The position numbers and the translations under genes are program-made. Source: UBA1138 sp036338615 (lineage in GTDB: Bacteria > Gemmatimonadota > Gemmatimonadetes > Longimicrobiales > Gaopeijiaceae). From it: a stretch of 9,861 bases of DNA. The stretch spans positions 1 through 9,861 of the forward strand of contig JAYZBT010000389.1 of the NCBI GenBank assembly GCA_036338615.1. The letters run 5' to 3'. Below, in pieces: positions 7,214-9,861 of the stretch (within the stretch, counting starts at the first letter, position 1; every line of letters begins with the position of its first letter). The notes under the pieces were generated by a model, which did not search any database, had not been told where the DNA came from, and worked only from the letters and a program-made list of their open reading frames with translations.

Positions 7214-7354
7214 CCTACCGCCGCCCGTGAACGGTCACAACCGCAGACCGAACGCCCTCGGGCCGGAGCAAACACAGCGCCGACTCAGAGTCTTGTCGCG
7301 ATCATACTCGTCCGCGTATCCTCCCAGCCGTTCCACATATACCGAGGACGGTCC
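7214..7354. promoter_or_regulatory. Divergent promoter/operator region between tcuAB and the hydrolase-tctC operon
   Basis: This 141-bp gap serves both directions. For the plus strand a weak promoter is TTGTCG (7293-7298), an 18-nt spacer and TATCCT (7317-7322), each hexamer matching consensus at 4 of 6, followed by a good ribosome site GAGG (7344-7347) 7 nt before ATG 7355. For the minus strand TATGAT (7306-7301) is a good -10 candidate without a clear -35. Two dyads stand out: GACTC-A-GAGTC (7282-7292), directly before the plus-strand -35, and GTGA-ACGG-TCAC (7227-7238), 14 bp from the tcuA start. They are positioned like operators. No regulator gene is in the window. Confidence 0.4.
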
Positions 7355-9211
7355 ATGACGCCGCACCGTTTCGTAGCCCTCACCGCAGCTCTTCTTCTGC
7401 CGAGTCTGGGCTCAGCCCAGAGTTGGAGCGACGTCTCCGTGGAACGCGACGTCATGATCAGCGCACGCGACGGGGTCCCGCTCGCGACCGACATCTACCG
7501 GCCCGCAAGCGACGGCGTCGCAACGTCCGAGCGCCTACCTGTGCTGCTGCAGCGAACCCCCTACGGGAAGCACACCGATCGATTCAGCGACGTCGCGGAC
7601 TACTTCGCCCGCCACGGCTACGTGGTCGCGGTGCAGGACATGCGAGGCCGATACGCTTCGGGAGGCGAGTTCTTCAAGTACCACCGCTTCGACGCACCGG
7701 ACGGCTATGACACCGTCGAGTGGCTTGCCCAGCAGCACTGGTCGGACGGCCGCGTGGGGATGTGGGGCACGTCGTACGGCGCGCACACCCAGGCGGATGC
7801 CGCGAAGCTGAACCCGCCAGGCCTCGCGACGATGGTGATCAACCAAGGCGGCATGGCCAACGGTTGGGACCACGCCATCCGGCGCGGAGGCGCCTTCGAG
7901 CTCGGGCGAGAGATGACCTGGGCGTGGCAGGAGATTCCGCGCGAGATCGACGATCCCGTGGTCCGCGAGTTGTTCGCGAACGAGAGCGTGCACGACTGGT
8001 ACTCGACGCTCCCTCTGCGCGAAGGGCTCAGCCCGCTCGCCGCGGCGCCCAACTTCGAAGCGTACTTCCTCAATGAGCTGAGGAGCTCCGACTACGGTGA
8101 GTTCTGGAAAGGCATCGGCCTGAACTGGGCCGAGTACTACGAAGAGACCGCCGACGTGCCGATGATCCACATCGGTGGGTGGTACGACATCTTCCTGCGC
8201 GGCACGATCCAGAACTACCGGGAGCTCAACAGCCTCAAGTCTTCGACGGTGCGGCTGCTGGTGGGACCTTGGACGCACAGCGGAAATACCCGGCAATACG
8301 CCGGCGACGTCGACTTCGGCGCCGACGCCGCGATCTCAGATTTCGGCACTGACTGGCACCTGCGCTGGTTCGACCACTTCCTCAAGGGCGAAGACACGGA
8401 AGCCGCGAACGACGCGCCCGTCCGGATCTTCGTGATGGGTACGGGCGACGGCCACCGCACGCCCGAGGATCGACTGTATCACGGCGGGTTCTGGTCCGAT
8501 GCAGAGAGCTGGCCGCCGAGTGGCACGGTGAGCACGAGCTACTATCTGCGGCCGGATGGGAGCCTGTCGCAGAGTGCCGCCACCGGCGCCAGGTCGAGTA
8601 GCTACACGTTCGATCCGACGCATCCGGTACCGACGCTGGGCGGCTCGGTGTCCGCGCGGCTCCGGGACGGGGCCTACGACCAGCGAGAACGACCGGACTT
8701 CCCCGGCAGCAGCCCGCCCTATCTTCCCCTGCGCGCCCGTCAGGACGTGCTCGTGTTCCAGACGCCACCGGTCGAGCAGGACGTCACCGTCATCGGGCCC
8801 ATCGTGGCGCGGCTGTTCGTCTCGTCCAGCGCGGTCGACACCGACTTCGTGGTTCGCCTCGTCGACGTCTATCCGCCGAGCGCCGACTTCCCGACTGGTT
8901 ACGACATGAACCTCACGGACGGCATAGTGCGGATGAGCTACCGGAACGGCCGTACGACCCGCGACCTCATTGAACCGGAGCGAGTCTACGAGGTCGAAAT
9001 CGAAGCGTTTCCGACCGCGAACGTCTTCAAGGCCGGACACCGTATTCGCATCGACGTCACCAGCAGCAACTTCCCGCGCTGGGACGTGAATCCGAACACC
9101 GGCGAACCACTTGGTATGAACCGGCGGACCGTCGAGGCGCTCAACACCGTGTGGCACTCCGCCGATCGGCCCTCGCTCGTCGTCCTGCCGATCCAGCCGG
9201 CGGGTCGTTGA
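7355..9211 (+). CDS. Exported CocE/NonD (peptidase S15-like) serine hydrolase
   Basis: The 618-residue product starts with a signal peptide (residues 1-21, hydrophobic core VALTAALLLPSLG, likely cleavage GSA|QS), so it acts in the envelope or outside. The alpha/beta-hydrolase domain (about 30-320) has TPYGK with Tyr70 as a likely oxyanion-hole residue, the nucleophile Ser140 in GMWGTSYGAH, Asp278 in GGWYDIFLRG and His308 in GPWTHSG, a complete triad in CocE order. The C-terminal half (about 340-610) is a PepX_C-type galactose-binding-like domain ending in SSNFPRWDVNPNTG and SLVVLPI. Relatives include cocaine esterase, glutaryl-7-ACA acylase and Xaa-Pro dipeptidyl-peptidase, so it cleaves an ester or amide; the substrate cannot be read from sequence. 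ATG 7355 has GAGG 7 nt upstream and begins a proper signal peptide; the open frame extending back to 6986 is antisense to tcuA. The stop overlaps tctC as TTGA, suggesting cotranscription. Confidence 0.92.
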   Translation: MTPHRFVALTAALLLPSLGSAQSWSDVSVERDVMISARDGVPLATDIYRPASDGVATSERLPVLLQRTPYGKHTDRFSDVADYFARHGYVVAVQDMRGRYASGGEFFKYHRFDAPDGYDTVEWLAQQHWSDGRVGMWGTSYGAHTQADAAKLNPPGLATMVINQGGMANGWDHAIRRGGAFELGREMTWAWQEIPREIDDPVVRELFANESVHDWYSTLPLREGLSPLAAAPNFEAYFLNELRSSDYGEFWKGIGLNWAEYYEETADVPMIHIGGWYDIFLRGTIQNYRELNSLKSSTVRLLVGPWTHSGNTRQYAGDVDFGADAAISDFGTDWHLRWFDHFLKGEDTEAANDAPVRIFVMGTGDGHRTPEDRLYHGGFWSDAESWPPSGTVSTSYYLRPDGSLSQSAATGARSSSYTFDPTHPVPTLGGSVSARLRDGAYDQRERPDFPGSSPPYLPLRARQDVLVFQTPPVEQDVTVIGPIVARLFVSSSAVDTDFVVRLVDVYPPSADFPTGYDMNLTDGIVRMSYRNGRTTRDLIEPERVYEVEIEAFPTANVFKAGHRIRIDVTSSNFPRWDVNPNTGEPLGMNRRTVEALNTVWHSADRPSLVVLPIQPAGR

Positions 9212-9861
9212 AGCGGAACGTCCGGCTCCTACTAGCGGTCGTCGTCGCGACGACGACCGCTTCGTGCACGCCGCCCGAGGGCTCGAGCGCGATCGAGTGC
9301 ATCGCGCCGGCAGGGCCAGGCGGTGGGTGGGACCGTGCCTGCCGCACCGCGGCGGGCGCACTCGCCGAGCTGGACCTGGTGCCCGGAGCGATCCGGACGG
9401 TCAACGTGCTCGGAGCGGGCGGCGGAATCGGGTACGCGCACGTGGTGAGCGACCGGGCGACCGACCCCAACGTCTTCGCCGGCGCGAGCCCAGCCACGAC
9501 GCTTCGGCTCGCGCAGGGTCAGTTCGGCCAGCTGACCGTGACCGACGTGCGTTGGCTCGGCGCAGTCGGCGCTGAATACGGCGTGCTGGCCGTGCGCGCG
9601 GACGCCCCTTGGCGGAGCGCATCGGACTTCATCGCCGCCTGGCGCGCCGATCCTCACTCCATCGTCGTCAACGGCGTCAGCGCGGTGCTCGGTCAGGATC
9701 ACGTGAAGACGCTGCTGCTCGCGCGCGCAGCGGGTCTCGACCCGAAGTCCGTGCGCTACGTGCCGTTCGACGGGACCGGGGATGCCCTGGCGGCGGTGCT
9801 CGGCGGCTTCGTCGACGTTTACTCGGGCGAGGAATCGGAGATCGCGCCACTCGTCGAGGCA
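9208..9861 (+). CDS. tctC: TctC-family solute-binding protein of a tripartite tricarboxylate transporter (partial at right edge)
   Basis: The frame from TTG 9208 is open for 218 codons to the edge, about two thirds of the usual 320-340 residues. Residues 1-20 look like a lipoprotein signal (LLLAVVV core, then TASC with Cys20; Thr at -3 is atypical). The mature protein opens with ECIAPAGPGGGWDRACR (30-46), the first ligand loop of TctC/Bug proteins, followed by VNVLGAGGGIGYAHV and, later, VRYVPFDGTGDALAAVLGG with DVYSGEESEIAP. TctC binds a carboxylate outside the membrane and delivers it to the TctA/TctB proteins, expected just downstream. The TTG overlaps the hydrolase stop, and no other in-frame start keeps the signal peptide. 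The call rests on these motifs. A perfect 28-bp palindrome covers codons 9-18. Confidence 0.88.
   Translation, partial: MKRNVRLLLAVVVATTTASCTPPEGSSAIECIAPAGPGGGWDRACRTAAGALAELDLVPGAIRTVNVLGAGGGIGYAHVVSDRATDPNVFAGASPATTLRLAQGQFGQLTVTDVRWLGAVGAEYGVLAVRADAPWRSASDFIAAWRADPHSIVVNGVSAVLGQDHVKTLLLARAAGLDPKSVRYVPFDGTGDALAAVLGGFVDVYSGEESEIAPLVEA
9234..9261. repeat. Perfect 28-bp palindrome in the tctC signal-peptide codons
   Basis: The left arm AGCGGTCGTCGTCG is the exact reverse complement of the right arm, with no spacer; the centre lies between 9247 and 9248. It comes from runs of GTC (Val) and ACG/ACC (Thr) codons around one Ala. In RNA it could form a GC-rich hairpin of about 12 bp with a 4-nt loop, 26 nt after the start codon's first base. 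There is no T-run, so it does not look like a terminator. Confidence 0.8.

Noticed and set aside
6986..7354. N-terminal extension of the CocE-like hydrolase by 123 residues
   Set aside because: It is antisense to tcuA for most of its length, has no family character, and the ATG at 7355 has a good ribosome site and begins a clean signal peptide.
7535..8296. Minus-strand open frame of 253 codons opposite the hydrolase
   Set aside because: Compositional shadow: no motif, and the plus strand there holds the full catalytic triad of a known family.
9234..9261. Palindrome as an intrinsic terminator between the hydrolase and tctC
   Set aside because: It lies inside the tctC coding frame and has no T-run on either strand.
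8336..9361. Long minus-strand open frame of 341 codons opposite the hydrolase and tctC
   Set aside because: Its translation is Arg/Pro/Ala/His-rich with no recognisable motif. It is the expected shadow of a GC-rich gene.

Overview
The window is GC-rich bacterial DNA, roughly 65% GC by eye, with tightly packed, often overlapping genes and frequent GTG or TTG starts. Nothing in it fixes the taxon. A high-GC free-living heterotroph such as a Gemmatimonadota, Actinobacteriota or Pseudomonadota lineage would fit, but this is inference. There are no RNA genes, insertion sequences, CRISPR arrays or integrase genes. The content is catabolic and transport genes, in two modules that meet at a gene remnant.

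Module 1 (1-4246) is two divergent gene pairs reading out from a 62-bp gap at 1489-1550. On the minus strand an AroM-family protein (829-1488) is followed, with a 4-nt overlap, by an OPT/YSL-family membrane transporter that runs off the left edge (1-832). On the plus strand a DUF917 / S-methyl-thiohydantoin-desulfurase-like protein (1551-2705) is followed, also with a 4-nt overlap, by a short hydantoinase/oxoprolinase ATPase (2702-4246). Together they look like a system for taking up small peptides or cyclic amides (hydantoin, thiohydantoin or 5-oxoproline type) and opening the ring.

Between the modules (4247-4677) lies a decayed minus-strand fragment of an NADP-type glutamate dehydrogenase (about 4254-4574). 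It lacks its N-terminal two thirds and has an in-frame deletion of about 30 residues. A perfect 7-bp hairpin stands between it and the next gene.

Module 2 (4678-9861) is a second divergent arrangement, around a 141-bp gap at 7214-7354. On the minus strand tcuA (tricarballylate dehydrogenase flavoprotein) and tcuB (membrane Fe-S electron-transfer partner) overlap by about 32 bp. On the plus strand a signal-peptide-bearing CocE/NonD-type serine hydrolase (7355-9211) overlaps by 4 nt a TctC-family solute-binding protein (9208 to the right edge). The natural reading is that the exported hydrolase frees a tricarboxylate-like acid from an ester or amide, TctC captures it for a tripartite tricarboxylate transporter whose membrane genes would lie beyond the window, and TcuAB oxidises it towards cis-aconitate and the TCA cycle. 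The hydrolase-TctC-TcuAB grouping is the most interesting biological hypothesis here. A perfect 28-bp palindrome inside the tctC signal-peptide codons is the most striking pure sequence feature.
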